Source: Actinobacteria bacterium OV320
GTDB lineage: Bacteria; Actinomycetota; Actinomycetes; Streptomycetales; Streptomycetaceae
Reading direction: 5' to 3'
NCBI GenBank assembly: GCA_001298545.1
Contig: LJCX01000005.1
Span: forward strand, 248,001 to 312,000
Length of the DNA: 64,000 bases
Below are positions 24,735 to 33,494 of the stretch, one piece after another; position 1 is the first letter of the stretch, and each line of letters begins with the position of its first letter. The position numbers and the translations under genes were made by a program. Under the pieces are notes generated by a model. It was not told the DNA's origin. It worked only from the letters and a program-made list of their open reading frames with translations, and made no database searches.

Positions 24735-25619
24735 CTACGAGCACCACCACAGGAAGCGCGTGCACGTCTGCGAGGGCGACGGATCCGGGGACTCGGCCGG
24801 CGCCGACGGGTCGGCGGTCGCCGTGGAGTCCGAGCCGGAGTCCGAGTCCGAGGGGGTCGATCCGGAGGTCGACCCGGAGGAGCCGGGGAGGGGCGCCGAC
24901 TGGGCGTCCTTGTCCGGGCCCGGCGTGGCCGACGCGTCCTTCGCGGACTCCGAGGCCGAGGGGGAGACGGAGGGGCTCGGGGAGGACGAGGCCTTGTCGC
25001 CGCCCGTGTCGGTCCGGTCGTCCAGGGGCTGCGCGGACGCGCTCGGCCCCGAGGACGAACCGTCGACCTCGGACGCCTCGCCCCCGGCCGCCGCCGGATT
25101 CCCGGGGGAGGTGAACCCCGGTGCGTCCACGCCGAGTTCGGCCAGGCTCAGGCCACCGGCCGCGAGCGCGAAGCCGACGGTGATCAGTACGATGCGTTTG
25201 CGGCGTCTTCGGTGGGCCGAGGCCTTGCGGTCGCGGCGGCTCGCCTCCGGCGCGCCGGCCGCGCCCTGGGGGCCGCGCCGACCGCCCCGACCCTGCTCGC
25301 GGCGGCGCGCGGCCCGGCCCTGCGGCCCGCCGCTCCCGGCTTCGTGATCGACAGGCCCGTCGTGATCGTCGTGAGCGCCTCGATCGGCTCGGCCGCTGTG
25401 GGCGCCGCGGTCATCCCGGCCGTCGGGAGCGCCGTGGTCGTCCGGGTCGCCGCGACCGTCCGGATCGCCGGAGGTCCGGTGCGCCGACGCGTCCCGCGCG
25501 TACGGCTCGGGGCCGGACGCGCCGGGCGGATACGCGCGTAGCTGCTGAGCAGGCGCGCCGCACCCCGGGCAGGCGAGGGCGCCGTTGAGGTGCCGTCGGC
25601 ACGGGTGGCAGTAGTCCAT
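24735..25619 (-). CDS. SCO2400-family zinc-ribbon membrane protein
   Basis: A 294-residue streptomycete protein. The N-terminal zinc ribbon has CHPC and CPGC pairs (MDYCHPCRRHLNGALACPGCG), followed by a long disordered charged region rich in Asp, Gly, Arg and His. A single membrane segment is near residue 145 (RIVLITVGFALAAGGLSLAEL), and then an outer Ser/Pro/Asp-rich tail ending CTRFLWWCS. I recall the family as SCO2400-like. No function is known; the architecture suggests an anchored scaffold. Confidence 0.82.
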   Translation of the reverse strand: MDYCHPCRRHLNGALACPGCGAPAQQLRAYPPGASGPEPYARDASAHRTSGDPDGRGDPDDHGAPDGRDDRGAHSGRADRGAHDDHDGPVDHEAGSGGPQGRAARRREQGRGGRRGPQGAAGAPEASRRDRKASAHRRRRKRIVLITVGFALAAGGLSLAELGVDAPGFTSPGNPAAAGGEASEVDGSSSGPSASAQPLDDRTDTGGDKASSSPSPSVSPSASESAKDASATPGPDKDAQSAPLPGSSGSTSGSTPSDSDSGSDSTATADPSAPAESPDPSPSQTCTRFLWWCS

Positions 25620-25790
25620 GACGCGGGAAGACTAAGTTCCCGGACAGGCGCGTTCCCGGGTTCACCTGTGAAAGTTGTGTGGGAAACCGGCCATACCGGC
25701 GCGACACTTCGAGTGACCTGGACCACAGCGCGGCAGGCCAAGTTTCGAAAGGAGTACCGAAACTGTCGAAACCGTTACCTGTTCGACCCA

Positions 25791-25857
25791 TTGACACTCG
25801 CCTCGCGCAATCCTTACTGTCTGCCCAGCATTTCGAACATGTGACGAAATCTCGAAC
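25791..25857 (+). promoter_or_regulatory. Promoter and two operator sites of the dehydratase operon
   Basis: A near-consensus vegetative promoter, TTGACA (25791-25796), 18 bp, TACTGT (25815-25820), is followed by two copies of a shared motif: ATTTCGAAC (25830-25838) and CGAAATCTCGAAC (25845-25857). Both lie downstream of the -10 box, where a bound repressor would block transcription. A further inverted pair, GTTTCG and CGAAAC (25742-25763), lies upstream of the -35. Confidence 0.75.
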
Positions 25858-25875
25858 AGCCGAAGGGTAACTTCC

Positions 25876-27036
25876 GTGCGCATCACCGGAATCAGCACGC
25901 ACGTGGTCGGGACGCCGTGGCGCAACCTGACCTACGTCCTGGTGCACACCGACGAGGGCATCACGGGTGTCGGAGAGACCCGCATGCTGGGTCACACCGA
26001 CGCGCTGATCGGCTACCTGAAGGAGGCCGAGGCCAACCACATTCTCGGTTCCGACCCATTCGCTGTCGAGGACCTCGTGCGCCGGATGAAGTTCGGCGAC
26101 TACGGGCGGGCCGGCGAGATCGTGATGTCGGGCATCGCCGTCGTCGAGATGGCCTGCTGGGACATCAAGGGCAAGGCCCTCGGCGTGCCCGTCTGGCAGC
26201 TCCTCGGCGGCAAGGTCACCGACAAGGTCAAGGCCTACGCCAACGGCTGGTACACCACCGAGCGGACCCCGGAGGCCTACCACAAGGCCGCCCAGGGAGT
26301 CATGGAGCGCGGCTACAAGGCGCTCAAGATCGACCCCTTCGGCACCGGCCACTTCGAGCTGGACCACCAGCAGACCCTGTACGCGGTCTCCCTCATCGAG
26401 GCCGTGCGCGACGCCATCGGGCCGGACGCCGAGCTGATGCTGGAGATGCACGGCCGCTTCTCCCCCGCCACCGCCGTCCGGCTCGCGAACGAGCTCGCGC
26501 CCTTCAAGCCCGCGTGGCTGGAGGAGCCGTGCCCGCCCGAGAACCTGAAGGCTCTCGAGAAGGTCGCCGCGAAGGTCGACATCCCCGTCGCCACCGGCGA
26601 GCGCATCCACGACCGCGTCGAGTTCCGTGAGCTCTTCGAGAGCCAGGCCGTGGACATCATCCAGCCGGACGTCGGCCACATCGGCGGCATCTGGGAGACC
26701 AGGAAGCTGGCCGCCACCGCCGAGGCGCACTACGTGCTCGTCGCCCCGCACAACGTCGGCGGCCCGGTCCTCACCGCGGCCTCGCTCCAGGTCGGGTTCA
26801 CCTCCCCGAACTTCAAGATCCTCGAGCACTTCAACGACTTCGCCGACTCGGAGATCAAGAAGGTCGTCAAGGGGGCTCCCCAGGTCGTCGACGGCTACTT
26901 CGAGCTGTCCCACGCGCCCGGTCTCGGCGTCGAGCTCGACGTGGACGCCGCCGCCGAGTTCCCGCAGCAGCAGGCCCGTTTCGACCTCTGGGCCGAGGGC
27001 TGGGAGCAGCGCAAGCCGAAGGGCAGCGACAAGTGA
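25876..27036 (+). CDS. Sugar-acid dehydratase of the enolase (mandelate racemase) superfamily, galactonate dehydratase-like
   Basis: A 386-residue MR/MLE-family enzyme. It should remove water from a sugar acid to give a 2-keto-3-deoxy acid. Metal ligands appear as Glu190 (LEMHGRF), Glu216/217 (WLEEP) and Glu242 (TGERIHD). Likely acid-base groups are Lys151, His192, Asp265 (QPDVGH) and His292 (APHN). The EMHGRF pattern resembles DgoD galactonate dehydratase. The exact acid (galactonate, arabinonate or other) is not settled; the arabinan genes nearby favour arabinonate. It overlaps the ADH gene by four bases. Confidence 0.9.
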   Translation: MRITGISTHVVGTPWRNLTYVLVHTDEGITGVGETRMLGHTDALIGYLKEAEANHILGSDPFAVEDLVRRMKFGDYGRAGEIVMSGIAVVEMACWDIKGKALGVPVWQLLGGKVTDKVKAYANGWYTTERTPEAYHKAAQGVMERGYKALKIDPFGTGHFELDHQQTLYAVSLIEAVRDAIGPDAELMLEMHGRFSPATAVRLANELAPFKPAWLEEPCPPENLKALEKVAAKVDIPVATGERIHDRVEFRELFESQAVDIIQPDVGHIGGIWETRKLAATAEAHYVLVAPHNVGGPVLTAASLQVGFTSPNFKILEHFNDFADSEIKKVVKGAPQVVDGYFELSHAPGLGVELDVDAAAEFPQQQARFDLWAEGWEQRKPKGSDK

Positions 27037-28037
27037 GCACAGCCGTCGTCGTCGAGGCGCCGGGCGAGCACCGGCTCGTCCCGCACGAGCCTCGGCGGCC
27101 GGAACCCGGCGAGGCGCTCGTCCGCGTCCACGCCACCGGCATCTGCGGCAGCGACCGCGAGGTGTACCAGGGCAACCGGCCCGAGGGGTACGTCCGCTAC
27201 CCGCTGACCCCCGGCCACGAGTGGTCGGGGACGGTCGAGGCGGTCGGCGCCGGGGTCCCCGCGTCGCTCGTCGGCCGCAAGGTCGTCGGTGAGGGCTTCC
27301 GCAACTGCCAGGTCTGCGACCGCTGTCATGCGGGCGAGACGACGCTGTGCACGGACGGGTACGAGGAGACCGGCTTCACCCAGCCGGGGGCCATGGCGGC
27401 CACCCTCACCCTGCCGGCCCGGCTGCTGCACGTCCTGGCGGACGACGCCGACCTCACCGCGGCCGCCCTGCTCGAGCCCGCCGCCTGTATCGCGGCCGCC
27501 GCGATCAAGGCGCACGCACTGCCGGGCGAGAAGGTGGCCGTCGTCGGCACCGGGACGCTGGGCATGTTCGCCGTCCAGTTCCTGAAGGCGGGATCGCCCG
27601 CCGAGCTGCTGGTCGTCGGCACCCGGAACGACCGGGAGGCGCTCTCCCGGCAGTTCGGGGCCACCGACTTCCGGACCAGGGACCAGGAGCTCCCGGACGA
27701 CTTCGACGTCGTCATCGAGACCGCCGGGTCCGCGTCCGCCGCCCGGACCGCCGCCTCGCTGCTCCGGCGCGGTGGCCGGCTGGTCCTCACCGGGATCCCG
27801 GCGCCGGGCGCCGACGGGCTCGACCCGACGGACCTGGTCGTACGACAGCTGGAGGTGCACACCGTCTTCGGAGCGCCGCCGGACGCCTGGTCGCACACCG
27901 TCCGGGTGTTCGGAGCCGGGCTGCTCGATCCGCTTCCGCTGGTCACGCACGAACTGCCGCTCGCCGAGTTCTCCGCGGCCATCGACCTGGTGGGATCAGG
28001 CGATCCGAAGGTGGGCAAGGTGCTGCTCAAGCCGTAA
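27033..28037 (+). CDS. Zinc-dependent alcohol (sugar) dehydrogenase
   Basis: A 334-residue medium-chain dehydrogenase. Catalytic zinc ligands are Cys38 (GICGSD) and His62-Glu63 (PGHEW). A four-cysteine structural zinc loop is seen in NCQVCDRCHAGETTLC. The nucleotide fold is VAVVGTGTLGMFAVQFLKAG. Being cotranslated with a sugar-acid dehydratase, it probably oxidises the sugar or a later hydroxy-acid intermediate with NAD(P). A hairpin terminator follows at 28049-28093. Confidence 0.9.
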   Translation: MSTAVVVEAPGEHRLVPHEPRRPEPGEALVRVHATGICGSDREVYQGNRPEGYVRYPLTPGHEWSGTVEAVGAGVPASLVGRKVVGEGFRNCQVCDRCHAGETTLCTDGYEETGFTQPGAMAATLTLPARLLHVLADDADLTAAALLEPAACIAAAAIKAHALPGEKVAVVGTGTLGMFAVQFLKAGSPAELLVVGTRNDREALSRQFGATDFRTRDQELPDDFDVVIETAGSASAARTAASLLRRGGRLVLTGIPAPGADGLDPTDLVVRQLEVHTVFGAPPDAWSHTVRVFGAGLLDPLPLVTHELPLAEFSAAIDLVGSGDPKVGKVLLKP

Positions 28038-28048
28038 CCCCCTGAGCC

Positions 28049-28093
28049 GTACGCCGGTGCGGGGGTGACCTGACCGCCCCCGCCCCGGCGTAC
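28049..28093 (+). terminator. Terminator after the dehydratase-ADH pair
   Basis: A 17-bp stem with one mismatch, GTACGCCGG-GCGGGGG and its complement, with an 11-base loop. It separates the next gene into its own transcript. Confidence 0.85.
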
Positions 28094-28129
28094 ACCCACA
28101 CTCCGCACGACCTGAGCCGCGAACCTTGA

Positions 28130-28145
28130 CCGAAATATCGAACAC
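28130..28145. promoter_or_regulatory. Operator-like motif before the TIM-barrel gene
   Basis: CCGAAATATCGAACAC matches the regional motif (reverse complement GTTCGATATTTCGG) and ends 12 bases before the start codon of the gene at 28158. Confidence 0.6.
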
Positions 28146-28157
28146 GAAGGACGGCAT

Positions 28158-29129
28158 GTGACCACCGACGCTTCCGCCACGGCAGCCCGTCGACCCGGTG
28201 AGCAGGCGCTCTCCGCGCTCGGCCTGGGCGCGCCCGCCCTCGACCCCGCCGACGCCTCCGCCCACACCTTCCCGGGCGGCGGCCGCTGGCGCACCGAGGT
28301 CCCTTCGTGCGAGGGTCCCGAAGCGCTGGCCGTCATCCTCAAGGAGGCCTCGCGCCTCGACGTGCCGATCCACCGGATCAGCCAGGGCAGCGGCGTGTGG
28401 ATGCTGACCGACGTCGAGATCACCGAGATGGTCGACGCCACCGGTGAGCGTGACATCGAGCTCTGCCTCTTCACCGGGCCGCGCGGCACCTGGGACATCG
28501 GCGGCTCGACCCGCACCGACTCGCGGGGCGGCGGGCTGCGCGCCCGCGGCCACGACGCCGTCGCCGGCTGCGTCGAGGACGCCGTCCGGGCGACGGAACT
28601 GGGCGTCAAGTGCCTGCTCGTCGCCGACGAGGGCGTCCTGTGGACGCTGCACCGCGCCCGTGCGGCCGGCATCATCCCGGCCGACACCACGCTGAAGGTC
28701 TCCGCCCTCATCGGTCCCGTCAACCCGGCGGCGTACGCGGTGTACGAGCAGCTCGGCGCCGACTCGGTCAACGTGCCCAGCGACCTCACCCTGGACCACC
28801 TGACCGAGATCCGCCGGGTCTCCGGCGCCCCCATGGACATGTACATCGAGGCCCCCGACGATCTCGGCGGTTACATCCGGATGTACGAGGTCGCCGAGCT
28901 GATCCGGCGCGGCGCACCGCTCTACCTGAAGTTCGGCCTGTCCAAGGCCCCGGGGATCTACCCGTACGGCCACCACCTGCGGGATCTGGCGCTCTCCACG
29001 GCCCGGGAACGGGTGCGGCGCGGACGGCTCGCCCTCGACCTCCTCGCCCGACACGGCGCGGACGGCGACATGGCGCCGCTGGGCTCGCGCCTGCCGGGTG
29101 AACTCAAGCGGTTTGACATCCAGTCATAA
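28158..29129 (+). CDS. TIM-barrel-like conserved protein of unknown function
   Basis: A 323-residue cytoplasmic protein. Alternating hydrophobic strands and helices ([72 protein letters not shown]) suggest a TIM barrel, perhaps distantly like U32-type or aldolase barrels. I cannot place it in a family with certainty. The GTG follows AAGGA. The regional operator motif precedes it, and it lies between sugar-acid genes and a sugar importer. An aldolase- or isomerase-like step of the same pathway is a guess. The 150-bp gap after it contains a pyrimidine-rich tract (29188-29212). Confidence 0.75.
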   Translation: MTTDASATAARRPGEQALSALGLGAPALDPADASAHTFPGGGRWRTEVPSCEGPEALAVILKEASRLDVPIHRISQGSGVWMLTDVEITEMVDATGERDIELCLFTGPRGTWDIGGSTRTDSRGGGLRARGHDAVAGCVEDAVRATELGVKCLLVADEGVLWTLHRARAAGIIPADTTLKVSALIGPVNPAAYAVYEQLGADSVNVPSDLTLDHLTEIRRVSGAPMDMYIEAPDDLGGYIRMYEVAELIRRGAPLYLKFGLSKAPGIYPYGHHLRDLALSTARERVRRGRLALDLLARHGADGDMAPLGSRLPGELKRFDIQS

Positions 29130-29280
29130 CGTTCCGGAAACCCCGCTTCACAGAAGCCGACACAGGCGCGCAGAATCCCACACACCGCTTCTTCACTTCT
29201 TCTCTTCTTCCCGGCGTTGCTCCGGGAGCGGCCGTCGCACCGCGATACCGACCCCTGCACACACATCAAGGATGATGATC

Positions 29281-30390
29281 ATGCGCAACCGTAGAGTCTC
29301 CCTCGCCGCCATAGCCGGAGCCGCCTCCCTCGCCCTGACTCTGTCCGCCTGCGGCCAGAGCGGTGACGGTGGCAGCAAGGACGAGGGCTCGGACAGCGCC
29401 AAGGGCGGGACCATCGGTATCGCGATGCCGACCAAGTCCTCCGAGCGCTGGATCTCCGACGGCGCCAACGTCGTCAAGGACCTCGAGGCCAAGGGCTACA
29501 AGACCAAGCTGGTCTACGGCGAGGACGACCCCGACCAGCAGGTCTCGCAGATCGAGAACCTGATCACGCAGGGTGTCAAGGCGCTGATCGTCGCGGCCAT
29601 CGACAACAAGTCGCTGAACAACGTCCTGCAGCAGGCCGCCGACGCCAAGATCCCGGTCATCTCCTACGACCGCCTGATCCTCGGCACGAAGAACGTCGAC
29701 TACTACGCGTCCTTCGACAACAGCAAGGTCGGCGAGCTCCAGGCCAACTACATCGTCGACAAGCTCGGCCTGAAGTCCGGCAAGGGCCCGTTCAACATCG
29801 AGCTGTTCGCCGGCTCCAACGACGACAACAACACCAAGTACTTCTTCAACGGCGCGATGAGCGTGCTCCAGCCGTACATCGACAGCAAGAAGCTCGTCGT
29901 CCAGTCCGGCCAGACCGGCCTCACCCAGGTCACCACCCTGCGCTGGGACGGCGCGACCGCGCAGAGGCGCATGGACGACATCCTCACCAAGTCGTACGGC
30001 AGCAAGAAGGTCGACGCGGTCCTCTCGCCGTACGACGGCATCTCCATCGGCATCCTGTCGGCGCTGAAGTCGGACAGCTACGGCTCCGCGAGCAAGCCGC
30101 TGCCGGTCCTCACCGGCCAGGACGCCGAGCTGGCCTCGGTGAAGTCGATCATCGCGGGCGGCCAGACGCAGACCGTCTACAAGGACCTCCGTGAGCTGGC
30201 CAAGGTCGCCACGACCATGGTCGACGACGTCCTCAACGACAAGAAGCCCGAGACGAACGACACCAAGACGTACGACAACGGCACCAAGGTCGTCCCGGCC
30301 TACCTGCTCCAGCCGGTGAGCGTGGACAAGACCAACTACGAGAAGGTCCTCGTCGAGGGCGGCTACTACACGGCCGACCAGCTCAAGTAA
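29281..30390 (+). CDS. chvE: ChvE-type sugar-binding lipoprotein of a multiple-monosaccharide ABC importer
   Basis: A 369-residue binding protein with a lipoprotein signal (LTLSAC, about residue 20). The mature part starts [18 protein letters not shown], characteristic of ChvE/XylF binders of arabinose, galactose, glucose and xylose. The ATG at 29281 is chosen because AAGGA lies eight bases upstream; in-frame ATGs at 29272 and 29275 overlap that ribosome site. ATPase and permease genes follow directly. Confidence 0.93.
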   Translation: MRNRRVSLAAIAGAASLALTLSACGQSGDGGSKDEGSDSAKGGTIGIAMPTKSSERWISDGANVVKDLEAKGYKTKLVYGEDDPDQQVSQIENLITQGVKALIVAAIDNKSLNNVLQQAADAKIPVISYDRLILGTKNVDYYASFDNSKVGELQANYIVDKLGLKSGKGPFNIELFAGSNDDNNTKYFFNGAMSVLQPYIDSKKLVVQSGQTGLTQVTTLRWDGATAQRRMDDILTKSYGSKKVDAVLSPYDGISIGILSALKSDSYGSASKPLPVLTGQDAELASVKSIIAGGQTQTVYKDLRELAKVATTMVDDVLNDKKPETNDTKTYDNGTKVVPAYLLQPVSVDKTNYEKVLVEGGYYTADQLK

Positions 30391-30422
30391 GCGTCGACCC
30401 TCAAGGATTGGAAGGCACGACC

Positions 30423-31973
30423 ATGGCGGGACCCGTCCTGGAAATGCGCTCGATCGTCAAGACCTTTCCCGGTGTGAAAGCGCTGTCGGACGTCACTCTG
30501 ACCGTCCGCCAGGGCGAGGTCCATGCCATCTGCGGTGAGAACGGCGCCGGAAAGTCCACCTTGATGAAGGTGCTCTCCGGTGTCCATCCGCACGGCACGT
30601 ACGAGGGCGAGATCCTGTTCGAGGGAGAGACCGTCTCCTTCAAGGACATCCGGGCCAGCGAGCAGCGCGGCATCGTCATCATCCACCAGGAGCTGGCGCT
30701 GGTGCCGTACCTCTCCCTCGCGGAGAACATCTTCCTCGGCAACGAGCACGCCACGCGCGGGCTGATCAACTGGAACGACACCCTGCGGCACGCCTCCGAG
30801 CTGCTGCGCCGGGTCGGTCTGAGCGATCACCCCGAGACCCGCGTCGCCGACATCGGCGTGGGCAAGCAGCAGCTCGTGGAGATCGCGAAGGCGCTCTCGA
30901 AGAAGGTGAAGCTGCTCATCCTGGATGAGCCGACCGCGGCCCTCAACGACGAGGACAGCGACAAACTCCTGGATCTCATCCTGGAGTTGAAGAAGCAGGG
31001 CATCACCGCGATCATCATCTCCCACAAGCTCAACGAGATCCGCAAGGTCGCGGACTCGGTGACGATCATTCGCGACGGGCAGTCCATCGAGACGCTCGAC
31101 GTGAAGTCGGCGGAGACGAACGAGGACCGGATCATCAGCGGCATGGTCGGCCGCGACCTGGACAACCGCTTCCCCGAGCGCACCCCGCACGAGGCGGAGT
31201 CGGGCGCCGCCCCGGCCCTGGAGATCCGCAACTGGACCGTGCACCACCCGATCGACCAGCAGCGCAAGGTCGTCGACGACGTGTCGGTCCAGGTGCGGCG
31301 CGGGGAGATCGTCGGCATCGCGGGCCTGATGGGCGCCGGCCGCACCGAGCTCGCGATGAGCGTCTTCGGACGCTCCTACGGCCGGCACGCGGGCGGCACC
31401 GTCCTCAAGGACGGCAAGGAGATCCGTACGAAGACCGTCGCGGAGGCGGTCGGCCACGGGATCGCCTATGTCACGGAGGACCGCAAGCACTACGGCCTCA
31501 ACCTCATCGACACGATCAACCGCAACATCTCGCTGACCGCGCTGGACAAGGTGGCCAAGCGGGGGATCGTCGACGAGCACGAGGAGCGGCAGGTCTCCGA
31601 GGGCTACCGCAAGTCCATGAACATCAAGGCGCCGACCGTCTTCGAGCCGGTGGGCAAGCTGTCCGGCGGCAACCAGCAGAAGGTCGTCCTCAGCAAGTGG
31701 ATCTTCGCGGGTCCTGACGTGCTGATCCTGGACGAGCCCACGCGCGGTATCGACGTCGGCGCCAAGTACGAGATCTACACGGTCATCGACCAGCTGGCCG
31801 CCCAGGGCAAGGCGGTCGTCTTCATCTCCTCCGAGCTGCCCGAACTGCTCGGTATGTGCGACCGCATCTACACCATGGCCGCCGGGCGGCTCACGGGCGA
31901 GTTCCCGCGGGCCGAGGCCACGCAGGAAGTGCTGATGCGTCAGATGACGAAGGACAAAGAGGTATCGCGATGA
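30423..31973 (+). CDS. gguA: Multiple-monosaccharide ABC importer ATPase (GguA-like)
   Basis: A 516-residue duplicated sugar ATPase. The first Walker A is [10 protein letters not shown], Walker B is [11 protein letters not shown], the diverged second Walker A is [10 protein letters not shown] and the second signature is [14 protein letters not shown]. The sequence [17 protein letters not shown] is typical of GguA/XylG. The ATG follows GGAAGG. It overlaps the permease start by four bases. Confidence 0.95.
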   Translation: MAGPVLEMRSIVKTFPGVKALSDVTLTVRQGEVHAICGENGAGKSTLMKVLSGVHPHGTYEGEILFEGETVSFKDIRASEQRGIVIIHQELALVPYLSLAENIFLGNEHATRGLINWNDTLRHASELLRRVGLSDHPETRVADIGVGKQQLVEIAKALSKKVKLLILDEPTAALNDEDSDKLLDLILELKKQGITAIIISHKLNEIRKVADSVTIIRDGQSIETLDVKSAETNEDRIISGMVGRDLDNRFPERTPHEAESGAAPALEIRNWTVHHPIDQQRKVVDDVSVQVRRGEIVGIAGLMGAGRTELAMSVFGRSYGRHAGGTVLKDGKEIRTKTVAEAVGHGIAYVTEDRKHYGLNLIDTINRNISLTALDKVAKRGIVDEHEERQVSEGYRKSMNIKAPTVFEPVGKLSGGNQQKVVLSKWIFAGPDVLILDEPTRGIDVGAKYEIYTVIDQLAAQGKAVVFISSELPELLGMCDRIYTMAAGRLTGEFPRAEATQEVLMRQMTKDKEVSR

Positions 31974-33214
31974 GCACCGACGTGACCAAGAGCCCGGCAG
32001 CCGCGCCGCCCGGCAAGAGCGGTGGACCGGCGGCCGACGGCGGCCTGCTCCAGCTGGTGCTGGACGGCCTGCGCCGCAACATGCGCCAGTACGGCATGCT
32101 GATCGCCCTCGGCCTGATCGTCGCGCTCTTCGCGGTCTGGACCGACGGTGACCTGCTGCTGCCGCGCAACGTCTCCAACCTGGTCCTTCAGAACAGCTAT
32201 GTGCTGATCCTCGCGATCGGCATGATGCTGGTGATCATCGCGGGCCACATCGACCTGTCGGTCGGTTCACTGACGGCGTTCATCGGCGCGTTCGCGGCCG
32301 TACTGACGGTGCAGCACGACGTCTCGTGGCCCGTCGCGGTGGTGCTGTGCCTGATCGTGGGCGCGATAGCGGGCTCGGTGCAGGGCTTCTTCATCGCGTA
32401 TCTCGGCATACCGTCGTTCATCGCCACCCTCGCCGGCATGCTGATCTTCCGCGGCATGACGGAGATCTTCCTGGAGGGCCAGACCCTCGGCCCGTTCCCG
32501 GACGGTCTGCAGAAGATGGGCAACGGCTTCCTCCCGGAGGTCGGCCCGACCACGAACTACCACAACATCACGCTGCTGCTGGGCCTCGCCGTGATCGTCA
32601 TGGTGGTGCTCCAGGAGGTGCGCGACCGCAAGCGCCAGCAGGAGTTCTCGCTGGACGTCGTGCCGCGCAACCTGTTCCTGCTCAAGATCGTCGCCATCGT
32701 CGCCGCGGTGCTCACCGTCACGATGCTGCTCGCCAGCTACAAGGGCGCGCCGATCATCCTGCTGGTCCTGGGCGCACTGGTGGTCGGCTACGGCTACATC
32801 ATGCGCAACGCCGTCTTCGGCCGTCACATCTACGCGATCGGCGGCAACCTGCCGGCCGCGAAGCTGTCCGGCGTCAAGGACAAGAAGGTCACCTTCCTCG
32901 TCTTCCTGAACATGGGCGCGCTCGCGGCCCTGGCGGGACTCGTGGTCGCGGCCCGGCTGAACGCGGCCGGTCCCAAGGCGGGTCTGAACTTCGAACTCGA
33001 GGCGATCGCGTCGGCGTTCATCGGCGGCGCGTCCATGAGCGGCGGTGTCGGCACCGTCCTCGGCGCGATCATCGGTGGTCTCGTCCTCGGCGTGCTGAAC
33101 AACGGCATGAACCTGCTCGGCGTCGGCAGCGACTGGCAGCAGGTCATCAAGGGCATGGCGCTGCTCGCCGCGGTCGGTTTCGACGTCTGGAACAAGCGCA
33201 AGTCCGGTTCGTGA
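31970..33214 (+). CDS. gguB: Multiple-monosaccharide ABC importer permease (GguB-like)
   Basis: A 414-residue CUT2 permease, longer than most because of a cytoplasmic loop before the last third ([17 protein letters not shown]), as in GguB/XylH. The core motifs [13 protein letters not shown] and [20 protein letters not shown] are present, with about ten membrane segments. It ends the operon; a terminator follows 60 bases later. Confidence 0.95.
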   Translation: MSTDVTKSPAAAPPGKSGGPAADGGLLQLVLDGLRRNMRQYGMLIALGLIVALFAVWTDGDLLLPRNVSNLVLQNSYVLILAIGMMLVIIAGHIDLSVGSLTAFIGAFAAVLTVQHDVSWPVAVVLCLIVGAIAGSVQGFFIAYLGIPSFIATLAGMLIFRGMTEIFLEGQTLGPFPDGLQKMGNGFLPEVGPTTNYHNITLLLGLAVIVMVVLQEVRDRKRQQEFSLDVVPRNLFLLKIVAIVAAVLTVTMLLASYKGAPIILLVLGALVVGYGYIMRNAVFGRHIYAIGGNLPAAKLSGVKDKKVTFLVFLNMGALAALAGLVVAARLNAAGPKAGLNFELEAIASAFIGGASMSGGVGTVLGAIIGGLVLGVLNNGMNLLGVGSDWQQVIKGMALLAAVGFDVWNKRKSGS

Positions 33215-33274
33215 CCCGTCCGCGGCGCTAGGACAGATCCGCAGCTCAGGACCGGTCCACAGCTCAGGACAGGC

Positions 33275-33305
33275 AGGGCCCCGCCGACACCGGCGGGGCC
33301 CTTTC
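33275..33305 (+). terminator. Terminator after the GguB-like gene
   Basis: A perfect 12-bp stem, AGGGCCCCGCCG, with loop ACAC and a run of three T after the stem. Confidence 0.88.
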
Positions 33306-33494
33306 CGATGCGCCCCGGGTGCCGTGGGTCACGACGCCTTCACAGGTGACCCACAAGTTCTTACCGATTCCTCAGCGATTGAACAGCGCCACCCCAACCT
33401 TCGTATGTAAGAGCGGCCCGCGCTCCCCCGCGCGGGCCACCCAATGACGACGGGCCCGGTCGTCCCCGCCGGGCCCGCCCCATACGGAGGTTCC

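Noticed and set aside
28126..28131. TTGACC as a -35 box for the TIM-barrel gene
   Set aside because: The position 17-18 bp downstream (28149-28154, GGACGG) is not a -10 box and would fall on the ribosome site.
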